A stretch of DNA of 37,416 nucleotides from Actinomadura spongiicola (GCF_003432485.1 NZ_QVNQ01000018.1:1-37416); one strand, 5' to 3'. Shown: positions 1 through 7,715, counted from the stretch's first letter. Program-made: numbers and translations. Notes: generated by a model not told the origin, from the letters alone.

Positions 1-1
1 C

Positions 2-382
2 CCCGGCTCCCTCCTCCACTGGACCCGCACCATGATCGAAATCCGCCAACGCCACCCCGTCTTCGGCGTCGGCACCTACGTCGAACTCTCCGCCTCCAAC
101 CCCTCCGTCCTCGCCTTCACCCGCGAGTTCGAGGAGGGGGAGACCAACCAGTGGGGCGGCATGGACACCATTCTCTGCGTGAACAACCTGTCGCGGTTCC
201 CGCAGCCTGTCGAACTCGACCTGCGGCGTTTCCGCGGTTCCACGCCGATCGAGTGCATGGGCGGCGTCCAGTTCCCCGCCATCGGCGAGTTGCCTTATCT
301 GCTGACCCTGCCCGGCCACGGTTTCTACTGGTTCCTGCTGCCGCCGCCCGCGGAGCACGAATCAGGAGAAGGAGTGAGATAG
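2..382 (+). CDS. treS: Maltose alpha-D-glucosyltransferase / trehalose synthase TreS, C-terminal part (5' end outside window)
   Basis: The frame is open from base 2 to a TAG at 380-382, giving 126 residues. The segment starts with a SLLHWTRTMIEIR-like helix and continues through HPVFGVG, then a beta-sandwich containing ILCVNNLSRF and ending in PGHGFYWFLL. This is the usual end of the GH13 TreS fold, where the last barrel helix leads into the C-terminal beta domain. TreS interconverts maltose and trehalose in the cytoplasm and, with Mak, feeds the GlgE route to alpha-glucan. The catalytic barrel lies upstream of the window, so active-site residues cannot be checked. The stop codon is 2 bp from the mak start, and a GGAGAAGGAG ribosome-binding site for mak lies inside the last treS codons, so the two genes are translationally coupled. 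Confidence 0.9.
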   Translation, partial: PGSLLHWTRTMIEIRQRHPVFGVGTYVELSASNPSVLAFTREFEEGETNQWGGMDTILCVNNLSRFPQPVELDLRRFRGSTPIECMGGVQFPAIGELPYLLTLPGHGFYWFLLPPPAEHESGEGVR

Positions 383-384
383 CA

Positions 385-1827
385 GTGCCGCCGTCCGGCC
401 CTTCCCTCATCCGGCTCCTGTCCGGCTGGCTGCCCGCACAGCGATGGTTCGGCGGCAAAGACGGGCCCATCGACGACCTGACGATCGGCACCGCCACCCA
501 ACTGCGCACCGGCGACCCCGGCCTGCACCACCTCGTCCTCGACGTCCACCAGAACGGCGCCACCGACCACTACCAGGTCCTTCTCGGCACCCGCCGCCAC
601 CTGCCCGACCGCCTCCGCCACGTCGAGATCGGACGGCTGACCGACGGGCACGCGTTCGACGGGCACGCGATGAACGGGCACGTCTACGACGCCGTCCACG
701 ATCCGGAGCTCACCCGTCCGCTGCTCGCCTTCATGGCGGACGAGGCGACGGTCGGGCCGCTGCGGTTCCACCGCGCGCCCGGGACCGAGATCCGCACGGA
801 CCTGGACGGCACGCCCACCGCCGCCGAGCAGAGCAACACCTCACTGATCTTCGGTGACGCCTACATCTGCAAGCTGTTCCGCCGCCTGTCCCCCGGCGTC
901 AACCCGGACCTGGAGGTGAACCTGGCGCTCGGCCGCCAGGGCTGCGCGCACGTCCCGGCCGTGCACGGGTGGATCGAGCTGGAACCCGGGCTCGGCGGCG
1001 CCGCCGAGCCCGTCACGCTGGCGCTCGTCTCGGAGTTCCTTCGCAGCGCCACCGACGGCTGGCGGTTCGCGCTCACCAGCGTCCGCGACTGGCTCGCCCA
1101 GCCGTCGCACCCCGGCCCGCTCCCGGAGGTCACGGCGAGCGACGCGGCCGCAGCCGGCGGCGACTTCGCGGCCGAGGCGGAACGGCTCGGCGCGGCGACC
1201 GCCGAGGTGCACCGCGATCTCGCCGCCGCGTTCGGTGTGACGCGACGGACGCCCGAGGACGTCCGCGACGCCGTGTTCGCGATGAACGAGCATCTCGACC
1301 GGGTCAGCGCCGCCGTCCCGGAGATACGCCCGTACGCCCACGCGATCCGCGCGGTGTTCGACGAGGTCGCCGCGGACGCGCGGGCGCTGACGGTGCAGCG
1401 CGTGCACGGCGACTACCACCTCGGCCAGGTGATGCGGACCGACGCCGGGTGGATGCTTCTGGACTTCGAGGGCGAGCCGGGCCGCACGCCCGCCGAGCGT
1501 CGCGCGCCCGCGCATCCGCTGCGGGACGTCGCCGGAATGCTGCGCTCGTTCGAGTACGCGGCCCGCTACCTGATCGCGCGGGACACCGACCTGCCGCCGG
1601 ACACGGCCGAGTCGCTGGAGCTGCGGGCGCGGGCGTGGGCGGAACGGAACCGGGCCGCGTTCTGCGACGGCTACGCCGCCGCGGGCGGCCCCGACCCCAC
1701 GGCGCACGCCGCGCTGGTGCGGGCTTTCGAGTTCGACAAGGCGGTCTACGAGATCCATTACGAGGCGCGCAACCGTCCGTCGTGGCTGCCCGTCCCGCTG
1801 CGGTCGCTGGCCCACCTCGCGGGCTGA
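385..1827 (+). CDS. mak: Maltokinase (maltose-1-phosphate synthase), 480 aa
   Basis: Mak phosphorylates maltose from TreS with ATP to give maltose 1-phosphate, the donor used by GlgE. The GTG at 385 is chosen because a GGAGAAGGAG site ends about 10 bp upstream and the protein then begins in the family way, with a short helix followed by LPAQRWFGGK. The C-terminal lobe has the aminoglycoside-phosphotransferase-like kinase core: HGDYHLGQ with the catalytic Asp at about residue 343, and DFEGEP with the metal-binding Asp at about 360. The length is close to that of known maltokinases (about 450-480 aa). It follows treS directly. Unlike many actinobacterial loci, glgB does not follow at once: a regulator module of about 1.6 kb lies between. 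The assignment is firm from the motifs and from the neighbours treS and glgB. Confidence 0.93.
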   Translation: MPPSGPSLIRLLSGWLPAQRWFGGKDGPIDDLTIGTATQLRTGDPGLHHLVLDVHQNGATDHYQVLLGTRRHLPDRLRHVEIGRLTDGHAFDGHAMNGHVYDAVHDPELTRPLLAFMADEATVGPLRFHRAPGTEIRTDLDGTPTAAEQSNTSLIFGDAYICKLFRRLSPGVNPDLEVNLALGRQGCAHVPAVHGWIELEPGLGGAAEPVTLALVSEFLRSATDGWRFALTSVRDWLAQPSHPGPLPEVTASDAAAAGGDFAAEAERLGAATAEVHRDLAAAFGVTRRTPEDVRDAVFAMNEHLDRVSAAVPEIRPYAHAIRAVFDEVAADARALTVQRVHGDYHLGQVMRTDAGWMLLDFEGEPGRTPAERRAPAHPLRDVAGMLRSFEYAARYLIARDTDLPPDTAESLELRARAWAERNRAAFCDGYAAAGGPDPTAHAALVRAFEFDKAVYEIHYEARNRPSWLPVPLRSLAHLAG

Positions 1828-1839
1828 CCGGGGCCGGGT

Positions 1840-2721
1840 TCACAGGTCGATGGAGTAGTCGAGGACGACCCGGTCGGCGGGGAGCACGATGTCGCGGCAG
1901 ACCTCCATCACGGCGGCGCGCGACAGCAACCGGCGGGTGATCGCGAGGACGGGCACGCCGCCCGACATGCCGAGCGTCTCCGCCTCCTCGGGGGTCGGCA
2001 TCCGGGAGCGGACGGACTCCTCCACCCGGGTCGGCGGATGGCCGAGATAGGCGAGCTGCGCCAGCGTCCCGCCGGGCCACGGCTCGCGCGCCGGGTCGGC
2101 CACGGGCGTGTCCTCGACGAGCGACCACGGCAGGTAGTTGACGGAGATCTGCTGCGGCTCGCCGCGCGAGTAGAACACGAACCGGCGGCGCAGCAGCTCG
2201 GTGCCGGTCGGCAGCTCGAACAGGGCGCCGAGGTCGTCGTCGGCCCGGACCCGGGTGAACCGCCGGTCGAGCCGGTACTCCTCCCAGGTGATCTTCTGGT
2301 CGCGGGTGAAGGTCGTCTCGGGGACCGCCAGCGGCCTGGTCACCGCCCGGTAGCGGTCCATCGCCACCCGGCGCGCCGGGGGGACGACCTTGACGAGCGT
2401 GCCGCCGCCGCGGCGCGTCTCGACGAGACCCTCGCCGCGCAGCAGGGCGACGGCCTGCCGCACGACGATCTCGGAGACGCCGTGGACCTCGCACAACTCC
2501 GCGATGGTCGGCAGCCGGGTCCCTGGCGGAAGGCTGCCGTCCCGGATCCCCTCTCGCAGCGTGTCGGCGATGCGCAGGTAGGCGGGACGGTCCGGCACCG
2601 GCGTCACCTTCCCTTCGTCGGGGCGCGCCCACCAGCCGTACGACAGGTCGTTCGACGCGGCGTTCGATCCTGGCCCGCCCTCCAGTGATCCATACCTTCC
2701 ACGCGCTATCCGCGGGGGCAC
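1840..2721 (-). CDS. GntR-family transcriptional regulator, HutC/UTRA subfamily
   Basis: The N-terminal winged helix (about residues 45-110 from the first start) contains YLRIADTLREGI, PPGTRLPTIAEL and VVRQAVALLRGEGLV, the GntR DNA-binding fold. It is followed by a UTRA ligand-binding domain (about 130-285) with LFELPTGTELLRRR and the late motif PVLAITRRLL. The start is uncertain. GTG 2721 gives 293 aa, whereas an internal GTG at 2607, preceded by GAAGGGAAG, would give 255 aa, nearer the family length; the first 15-18 codons after 2721 also use more A/T at third positions. It converges on mak with 12 bp between them and diverges from the small gene at 2808. A palindrome at 2765-2780 is a likely operator. 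The effector is unknown; a sugar or amino sugar is common for this subfamily, but nothing here decides it. Confidence 0.85.
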   Translation of the reverse strand: MPPRIARGRYGSLEGGPGSNAASNDLSYGWWARPDEGKVTPVPDRPAYLRIADTLREGIRDGSLPPGTRLPTIAELCEVHGVSEIVVRQAVALLRGEGLVETRRGGGTLVKVVPPARRVAMDRYRAVTRPLAVPETTFTRDQKITWEEYRLDRRFTRVRADDDLGALFELPTGTELLRRRFVFYSRGEPQQISVNYLPWSLVEDTPVADPAREPWPGGTLAQLAYLGHPPTRVEESVRSRMPTPEEAETLGMSGGVPVLAITRRLLSRAAVMEVCRDIVLPADRVVLDYSIDL

Positions 2722-2764
2722 GGTCCGCTTACGGACAGCTTGACACTTCTCGGACCGAGTAAGA

Positions 2765-2780
2765 CTTTTGTATACAGAAG
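2765..2780. promoter_or_regulatory. Candidate GntR operator overlapping the promoter of the small gene at 2808
   Basis: The sequence CTTTTGTATACAGAAG is a 16-bp palindrome with seven of eight pairs matching around the core TGTATACA. GntR/HutC operators are typically short palindromes with GT and AC half-sites, which this fits. A TTGACA hexamer lies at 2740-2745, and TATACA (2771-2776) could serve as a -10 with a different -35 near 2747 (TTCTCG). A second inverted repeat, GTCCG-CTTA-CGGAC at 2723-2736, lies nearer the regulator gene. An AAAGGA ribosome-binding site (2794-2799) follows. Binding by the adjacent regulator is inference. Confidence 0.5.
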
Positions 2781-2807
2781 AGCGGCCTCGGGGAAAGGAC
2801 GACCTTG

Positions 2808-3026
2808 ATGGGCGACTTCGAGGATCTGAAGGCGGCCATCCAGGAGGAGTACCCGGGCTGGCAGGTCTGGCGCAGCGACGCGGGACGCTACTACGCGACC
2901 CGCAGCGGTGACCTGAGCGACGCCCAACTCCAGGCGGGACTCGCGATGACGGTGGCCGCGGACGACTCGGTGGGGCTTCGCCGGCTGCTGCTCGACCAGA
3001 CCCGCCAGGAGCGCGAAGAGAGGTGA
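2808..3026 (+). CDS. Small conserved actinobacterial protein, 72 aa, function unknown
   Basis: The ATG at 2808 is preferred over a TTG one codon earlier because AAAGGA ends 8 bp upstream. The product is acidic and helical at its N terminus (MGDFEDLKAAI). It then carries PGWQVWRSDAGRYYATR, a pattern I recognise from many short actinomycete proteins encoded beside helix-turn-helix regulators, and ends in a charged helix (LDQTRQEREER). There is no signal peptide or membrane segment. It diverges from the GntR gene and sits directly downstream of the palindromic operator, so it is the likely regulated partner. No biochemical role is known to me. Confidence 0.75.
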   Translation: MGDFEDLKAAIQEEYPGWQVWRSDAGRYYATRSGDLSDAQLQAGLAMTVAADDSVGLRRLLLDQTRQEREER

Positions 3027-3422
3027 AGCGCGGTCATCGGGAACGGTCGTGGAACGGTGCGGCGCCGTCCGCGTACGCGGGCGTGCCGGACGGGACGTTC
3101 CGGTACGGCAGGTACTTGTGTCGCTAAGGTGACACAGGAATGGAGCTCACGGTGGTGTGGTCGATGTCACCACTGGGGCCAGGTAGACGTGGCCGCACGG
3201 GCGGTGCAATCGGCGCGACCCCCTCGACAAAGAGTCGCGCCGCCCGTGCGGTCGCAACGGCCGTTCTCGCGATGACCGTGACCGGGACCGCGACGCTCTG
3301 ACCGGCGCGTTTCCCCGAGATCTTCAAGCTCCCGGAAACAGGTGCGATCCGGACGTGAGACAGGCGCATCTCGGGGCATCCCTACTCCGGTAAAAAGTCC
3401 GGCGGACGGGAGATGCGAGGTC
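3027..3422. other. Intergenic region upstream of glgB, with one weak degenerate ORF
   Basis: No recognisable gene lies in these 396 bp. An inverted repeat, TGTGTC (3117-3122) and GACACA (3131-3136), flanks a TAAGGT that could be a -10. An ATG at 3140 opens a 53-codon frame to TGA at 3301. Its C-terminal half (SRAARAVATAVLAMTVTGTATL) looks like the n- and h-regions of a signal peptide with no mature protein after it, so it may be a decayed exported protein or chance. The glgB promoter presumably lies in the last 120 bp; GGGAGA at 3408-3413 is the better ribosome-binding site for it. Confidence 0.5.
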
Positions 3423-5651
3423 ATGCCACGGGTCACGCGGGCGGAGATCGACCGGCTGGTCGCCGGAGAGCACCACGACCCGCACAGTGTGCTCGGCGCC
3501 CATCCCGGCAAGGACGGCGTGACGGTCCGGGCGCTGCGGCCGCTCGCCGAGCGCGTCGAGGTCGTCCTGCCGAACGGGGACCGGCACCCCCTCCGACACT
3601 TCCACGAGGGCCTGTTCGTGGGGACGTTGCCCGAAGGCGCGTCCCTGTCCGGAGCCGGCGCGGGCGAGGCGCCCCTCGCCACCCCCGACTACCGGCTCGC
3701 CGTCACCTATGGGGACGGCGTCGAGAACGTCCAGGACGACCCGTACCGGCATCTGCCGACGCTCGGCGACCTCGACCTGCACCTGATCGGCGAGGGGCGG
3801 CACGAGGAGCTGTGGCGGGCGCTCGGCGCCCGGGTCCACGGGTACGCGTCCGCGTTCGGCACGGTCACGGGAACGACGTTCGCGGTGTGGGCGCCGACGG
3901 CGCGCGGCGTCCGCGTCGTCGGCGACTTCAACCACTGGGACGGCCGCGCCCACCCGATGCGGTCGCTCGGCTCCACCGGCGTCTGGGAGTTGTTCGTCCC
4001 CGGTGTCGGTGACGGCCAGTGCTACAAGTACGAGGTCCTCGGCGCGGACGGCGTGCGGCGCACCAAGGCCGACCCGATGGCGCAGTACACGGAACAGCCC
4101 CCCGCCACGGCCTCCCGTGTCTTCACCTCGTCCTACGAATGGGACGACGGCGATTGGATGGACGCCCGCAAGGATCGCGACTGGTTGCACGAACCGATGA
4201 GCGTGTACGAGGTGCACCTCGGTTCATGGCGCCCCGGGCTCGGCTACAGGGAACTCGCGGAGGAACTCACTGAATACGTGCGCGACATGGGTTTCACGCA
4301 CGTGGAGCTGCTGCCGGTCGCCGAGCACCCGTACGGGCCGTCCTGGGGATACCAGGTCACGTCGTACTACGCGCCGACGTCACGCTTCGGGTCCCCCGAC
4401 GATTTCCGTCATCTCGTCGACCGGCTCCACCAGGCCGGTATTGGCGTCCTCATGGACTGGGTTCCCGCCCACTTCCCCAAGGACGAATGGGCATTGGCGC
4501 GCTTCGACGGCACGGCCCTGTACGAGCACGACGACCCGGCGCGCGGCGAACACCCCGACTGGGGGACGCTCGTGTTCAACTTCGGGCGCGCGGAGGTCCG
4601 TAACTTCCTGGTGGCGAACGCGTCGTACTGGCTGGAGGAGTTCCACATCGACGGGCTGCGCGTGGACGCCGTCGCCTCGATGCTCTACCTCGACTACTCG
4701 CGCAAAGAAGGCGAGTGGGCGCCCAACATCTACGGTGGCCGCGAGAACCTGGAGGCCATCGCGTTCCTCCAGGAGATGAACGCGACCGTCTACAAGCGGA
4801 ACCCGGGCGTCATGACGGTCGCGGAGGAGTCCACGGCCTGGCCCGGCGTGTCACGGCCCACCCATCTCGGCGGCCTCGGGTTCGGGTTCAAGTGGAACAT
4901 GGGCTGGATGCACGACACGCTCGAATACCTCCGCCACGAACCCGTGTTCCGGCACTACCACCACAACGAGATCACGTTCTCGCTGGTGTACGCGTTCTCG
5001 GAGAACTACGTCCTGCCGCTGTCACATGACGAGGTCGTCCACGGCAAGGGCTCGCTGTTGAGCAAGATGCCGGGGGACGCGTGGCAGCAGTTCGCGGGGC
5101 TGCGCGCGCTTCTCGCCTACATGTGGTCGCATCCCGGCAAGCAGCTGCTGTTCATGGGCCAGGAGTTCGGGCAGGGCGCCGAATGGGCGGAGGAGCGCCC
5201 GCTCGACTGGTGGCTGCTGGAGAACGCCGCCGAGGGCGCGCACCACCTCGGGACGCAGAAACTCGTCCGCGACCTGAACCGCGCCTACCGCGACCGGCCC
5301 GCGCTGTGGACCCGTGACAGCGACCACGAGGGGTTCCGCTGGATCGACGGCAACGACGCGGGCGGCAACACCCTCTCCTACCTGCGCTACGGGGCGTCCC
5401 TGGAACCCGATCCGCCGGTGGTGGCCTGCGTCGTCAACTTCGCGGGGAACCCGCACGAGGAGTACCGGCTCGGGTTGCCCCGCGCGGGCGGCTGGCGCGA
5501 GATCGTCAACACCGACGCCTACGAGTACGGCGGCAGCGGCGTCGGCAACCTGGGACGCGTGGAGGCGACCGACGAACCCTGGCACGGGCTGCCCGCGTCG
5601 GCTGTCCTGCGGGTCCCGCCTCTGGGGGCGGTGTGGCTCGTCCCTGAATAG
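3423..5651 (+). CDS. glgB: 1,4-alpha-glucan branching enzyme GlgB, 742 aa
   Basis: GlgB moves alpha-1,4 glucan segments to alpha-1,6 positions, making the branches of glycogen in the cytoplasm. The ATG at 3423 gives the canonical start MPRVTRAEIDRLVAGEHHDP, after which come the N-terminal beta-sandwich domains. CBM48 (about 120-220) contains FAVWAPTARGVRVVGDFN. The GH13 barrel follows, with DWVPAHFPKD and the catalytic residues in family order: nucleophile Asp415 in DGLRVDAVASM, acid Glu468 in VAEEST, and the stabilising Asp536 in LSHDEVVHGK. Their spacings (53 and 121 residues) equal those of the E. coli enzyme. The C-terminal beta domain ends at LGAVWLVPE. Full length and intact. A 9-bp gap leads to the ACT-domain gene, so the two are probably co-transcribed. 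Together with treS and mak this completes the later part of the GlgE pathway. Confidence 0.97.
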   Translation: MPRVTRAEIDRLVAGEHHDPHSVLGAHPGKDGVTVRALRPLAERVEVVLPNGDRHPLRHFHEGLFVGTLPEGASLSGAGAGEAPLATPDYRLAVTYGDGVENVQDDPYRHLPTLGDLDLHLIGEGRHEELWRALGARVHGYASAFGTVTGTTFAVWAPTARGVRVVGDFNHWDGRAHPMRSLGSTGVWELFVPGVGDGQCYKYEVLGADGVRRTKADPMAQYTEQPPATASRVFTSSYEWDDGDWMDARKDRDWLHEPMSVYEVHLGSWRPGLGYRELAEELTEYVRDMGFTHVELLPVAEHPYGPSWGYQVTSYYAPTSRFGSPDDFRHLVDRLHQAGIGVLMDWVPAHFPKDEWALARFDGTALYEHDDPARGEHPDWGTLVFNFGRAEVRNFLVANASYWLEEFHIDGLRVDAVASMLYLDYSRKEGEWAPNIYGGRENLEAIAFLQEMNATVYKRNPGVMTVAEESTAWPGVSRPTHLGGLGFGFKWNMGWMHDTLEYLRHEPVFRHYHHNEITFSLVYAFSENYVLPLSHDEVVHGKGSLLSKMPGDAWQQFAGLRALLAYMWSHPGKQLLFMGQEFGQGAEWAEERPLDWWLLENAAEGAHHLGTQKLVRDLNRAYRDRPALWTRDSDHEGFRWIDGNDAGGNTLSYLRYGASLEPDPPVVACVVNFAGNPHEEYRLGLPRAGGWREIVNTDAYEYGGSGVGNLGRVEATDEPWHGLPASAVLRVPPLGAVWLVPE

Positions 5652-5660
5652 GGTGTCGCG

Positions 5661-6023
5661 ATGACCACTGCGCAACGCCTGCACATCGTCCCGTCCCAGT
5701 TCGTCGTGGAGCACCTCCCGAACGTCACGTTGCCCGAGGACGACGAGTGGATCGCGCTGGTACGCGCCCCCGAAGGCCTCACCGTGATCCGGGACGCGTC
5801 ACCGTTCACGGAGGCGGAACGCTGGGTCGGTCTCTACGGCGACACCGCCCACGGCATCGATACGCCGGGGATGCTCGCCGCGATCGTCGGCCCCCTAGCC
5901 GACGCCGGGGTCTCGGTTTTCGTCGCGTCGACCTACCACGCCGACCTCGTCCTGGTCCCCGAGCACCGGCTGAAGGACGCGACCACGGCCCTCCGCAACG
6001 CCGGCCACCGCGTCGAGGCCTGA
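5661..6023 (+). CDS. ACT-domain protein, 120 aa
   Basis: The ATG lies 9 bp after the glgB stop. The protein resembles the small actinobacterial ACT-domain proteins related to the amino-acid-sensing ACT pairs: an N-terminal strand region with LHIVPSQFVVEHLP, a central segment ending ERWVGLYGDTAHGIDTPGM, then the ACT-like stretch LAAIVGPLADAGVSVFVAS followed by DLVLVPEHRLKDATTALR. The latter gives a beta-alpha-beta-beta-alpha-beta pattern. There is no catalytic domain, so a ligand-binding or regulatory role is likely. The link to glycogen branching is positional only. It is followed by a structured repeat element and a convergent gene. Confidence 0.8.
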   Translation: MTTAQRLHIVPSQFVVEHLPNVTLPEDDEWIALVRAPEGLTVIRDASPFTEAERWVGLYGDTAHGIDTPGMLAAIVGPLADAGVSVFVASTYHADLVLVPEHRLKDATTALRNAGHRVEA

Positions 6024-6071
6024 TCACCCGCCCAGAACCAGAGCCTGTTTCGAGGCGGCCTCAGCCCGCAC

Positions 6072-6202
6072 GCGAACGCGTGACCCGCCCGGCGCAGCGA
6101 CGCCGAAGGCAAGCGGAGCCGGGCGGATCGCGAAGCGATGCGCGTTCGCCCCAGGAACGGGCACGTAGCGAGCCGCCAGGCGAGCGCAGTGGGCCGTTCC
6201 TG
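6072..6202. repeat. Compound inverted-repeat element (branched hairpins) between convergent genes
   Basis: Two nested or adjacent structures are visible. In the first, GCGAACGCG (6072-6080) pairs with CGCGTTCGC (6141-6149) and, inside it, CCGCCCGGC (6085-6093) pairs with GCCGGGCGG (6118-6126). Smaller hairpins branch from it: GCC-GAA-GGC (6102-6110) and ATCGC-GAA-GCGAT (6127-6139). In the second, CAGGAACGG (6152-6160) pairs with CCGTTCCTG (6194-6202). GCGAAGCG-like and GTAGCGAG-like words recur through both. It lies between two genes that end towards it, so a bidirectional terminator role is possible. The multi-branch design also resembles dispersed palindromic intergenic repeats. Confidence 0.7.
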
Positions 6203-6204
6203 CG

Positions 6205-7062
6205 TTAAATACAGTCGAGGAGCCAGCGCGGGCCGGTGACGGCGGCTCCGGCCGCCTCGCAGCGGGCCCGCAGTTCCCGGTCGGCCGTCACCACGAGCGG
6301 GACGGTGTCCGGGCCCGCGTCCCGGACGAGGTCCACGATCTGGTCGTCGCCGCTGCCCGGCGCGGCCACGACCCGGACCCCCTCCACCGGTTCGTCCGCG
6401 ACACGCCTGGCGGCCCCCTCGACCACAAGGACGACCTCGGGGAAGCAGGAGTCGAACGGGACGAGCCCGCCCGGCAGGCCCCGCACCCCCGTGTCGAGGC
6501 CCTTCAGGTCGTCGCGGAGCCGCGCGTTCGCGCCCGCCCGGTCCTTCCACCAGCCGTCGGCTCGAGCGCCGACGACGTTGGCCGCGTCCACGACCAGGAC
6601 CACGCTCTTCATCGCGTCCCGCAGACCGGGCCAGGACCGCGCGAACGGCGCGAACAGCTTGCGGTCGGTGACCTCCTCGACGCGCACCCACTCCGCGCGG
6701 CGCGTCTCCCGCGACGCGGGCTCGACGGGAAGGAGTTCCGGCAGCGATCCCGTCAGGGACGTGTACGACCAGCCGCCGTGGTCGTCGACGGTCGTGCCGT
6801 GCACGTTCACGGCCGTGACGTCGAGCGTGCATTCCTCGGACGTCTCCCGCAGCGCCCCCGTCACGGCGTCCTCATGGCTGTGCAGCGCGCCGCCGAACAT
6901 GCCCCACGTCCCGCCGCCGAGGCCCCACCACGCGCGCTGCTGCAACAGCACCCACACCTGGCCGTCGGCGTCACGGTGGTAGGCCAGCAGGCCCGCGGCG
7001 CCGAACCGTCCCCAGTGGGTGTGCCCCAGATCGCAGTCGGCCCACCCGTCCCCGTCGCCCAT
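6205..7062 (-). CDS. NUDIX hydrolase fused to a NYN/PIN-like nuclease domain, 285 aa
   Basis: Residues about 20-150 form a NUDIX domain with the box at GGALHSHEDAVTGALRETSEE. The Gly-x5-Glu-x7-Arg-Glu-x2-Glu-Glu skeleton is present, but the usual hydrophobic residue after RE and the late Gly are both Thr, so the box is slightly degenerate. NUDIX enzymes cleave nucleoside diphosphates linked to another group. From about residue 160 a second domain begins, with VVLVVDAANVVGARADGWW, then GSGDDQIVDLV and VVTADREL. Its acidic residues fall where NYN/PIN-type ribonucleases place theirs. The order suggests one protein acting on modified nucleotides and on RNA, but the substrate is unknown. The gene diverges from the thioesterase gene with 83 bp between starts. 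A TAA at 6205-6207 ends it beside the repeat element. Confidence 0.8.
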   Translation of the reverse strand: MGDGDGWADCDLGHTHWGRFGAAGLLAYHRDADGQVWVLLQQRAWWGLGGGTWGMFGGALHSHEDAVTGALRETSEECTLDVTAVNVHGTTVDDHGGWSYTSLTGSLPELLPVEPASRETRRAEWVRVEEVTDRKLFAPFARSWPGLRDAMKSVVLVVDAANVVGARADGWWKDRAGANARLRDDLKGLDTGVRGLPGGLVPFDSCFPEVVLVVEGAARRVADEPVEGVRVVAAPGSGDDQIVDLVRDAGPDTVPLVVTADRELRARCEAAGAAVTGPRWLLDCI

Positions 7063-7145
7063 GAGTTCGACGATAGTCGTGCGACGGCCGTGATGAACGG
7101 CACAACGCCTCCGGCCCGGTCACCGCATAGCATCCAAGGGTCGGC

Positions 7146-7664
7146 ATGATCGTCGGCGTGAACAGGGAGGGCGAGTTGGGCGTCGAGGCGGGCCTGGACG
7201 TGGACCAGCGGGTGCTCGACCTGTGGAACACGCTGTCGGCGGCGGAACTCATCCAGGCCATGGCGGACGGTCACATCCCGGAGTTCTCCGACGTCGCCGA
7301 GCACATCGGGCAGGCCGTCGCGTCCGCCGAGCCGGGCCGTGTCGAGATCACCTGGACGCCGTCCGGGAGGCTGTGCAACCCGGCGGGCTCCGTCCACGGC
7401 GGCTACATCGCGATGATCCTCGACAACGCGGCCTGCCTCGCGGCGAGCAGCACCTTCGCTCGCTTCACGCCGATGCTGACGCTGAACCTGAACGTCGACT
7501 ACCTGCGCGCCGTCCAGGCGGGCGCCACCTACACGGTCACGGGAACGTGCCTGCACCCCGGCGGCACCCGCATGGTCTCCAACGCGCTGATCCACGACGA
7601 ACGCGGACGCCCGGTGGCGCAGGCGTCCGCGAGCGTGGTCCCGAACAAGGCGTTCTCCGTCTGA
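7146..7664 (+). CDS. PaaI-family hotdog thioesterase, 172 aa
   Basis: The C-terminal 120 residues are a hotdog fold of the PaaI/4HBT type, with GRLCNPAGSVHGGYIAMILD (the conserved N-x3-x-V-H-G-G region before the long helix), LNLNVDYLRAV, and the late strand RPVAQASASVVP. Such enzymes hydrolyse acyl-CoA thioesters in the cytoplasm; the acyl group cannot be told. The start is uncertain. ATG 7146 has AAGGGT upstream and a TAGCAT -10-like box at 7128-7133, while GTG 7158 and a TTG in the same region preceded by GGGAGGG are alternatives that would remove about 4-11 residues. It diverges from the NUDIX-NYN gene and is followed after 51 bp by sppA. Confidence 0.85.
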   Translation: MIVGVNREGELGVEAGLDVDQRVLDLWNTLSAAELIQAMADGHIPEFSDVAEHIGQAVASAEPGRVEITWTPSGRLCNPAGSVHGGYIAMILDNAACLAASSTFARFTPMLTLNLNVDYLRAVQAGATYTVTGTCLHPGGTRMVSNALIHDERGRPVAQASASVVPNKAFSV

Positions 7665-7702
7665 GCGACCCCGGACCACCGGAGCGCCCTCGTAGGAGCG
7701 CA

Positions 7703-7708
7703 TAGGCT
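7703..7708 (+). promoter_or_regulatory. Candidate -10 box for leaderless sppA transcription
   Basis: TAGGCT, matching the actinobacterial TANNNT -10 pattern, ends 7 bp before the sppA ATG at 7716, so the predicted transcription start coincides with the start codon. No clear ribosome-binding site precedes the ATG, which fits a leaderless message. Confidence 0.4.
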
Positions 7709-7715
7709 GGGGCGC

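Noticed and set aside
3124..3369. A minus-strand 81-codon frame in the glgB upstream gap
   Set aside because: No ribosome-binding site, no recognisable motif, and composition unlike the genes around it.
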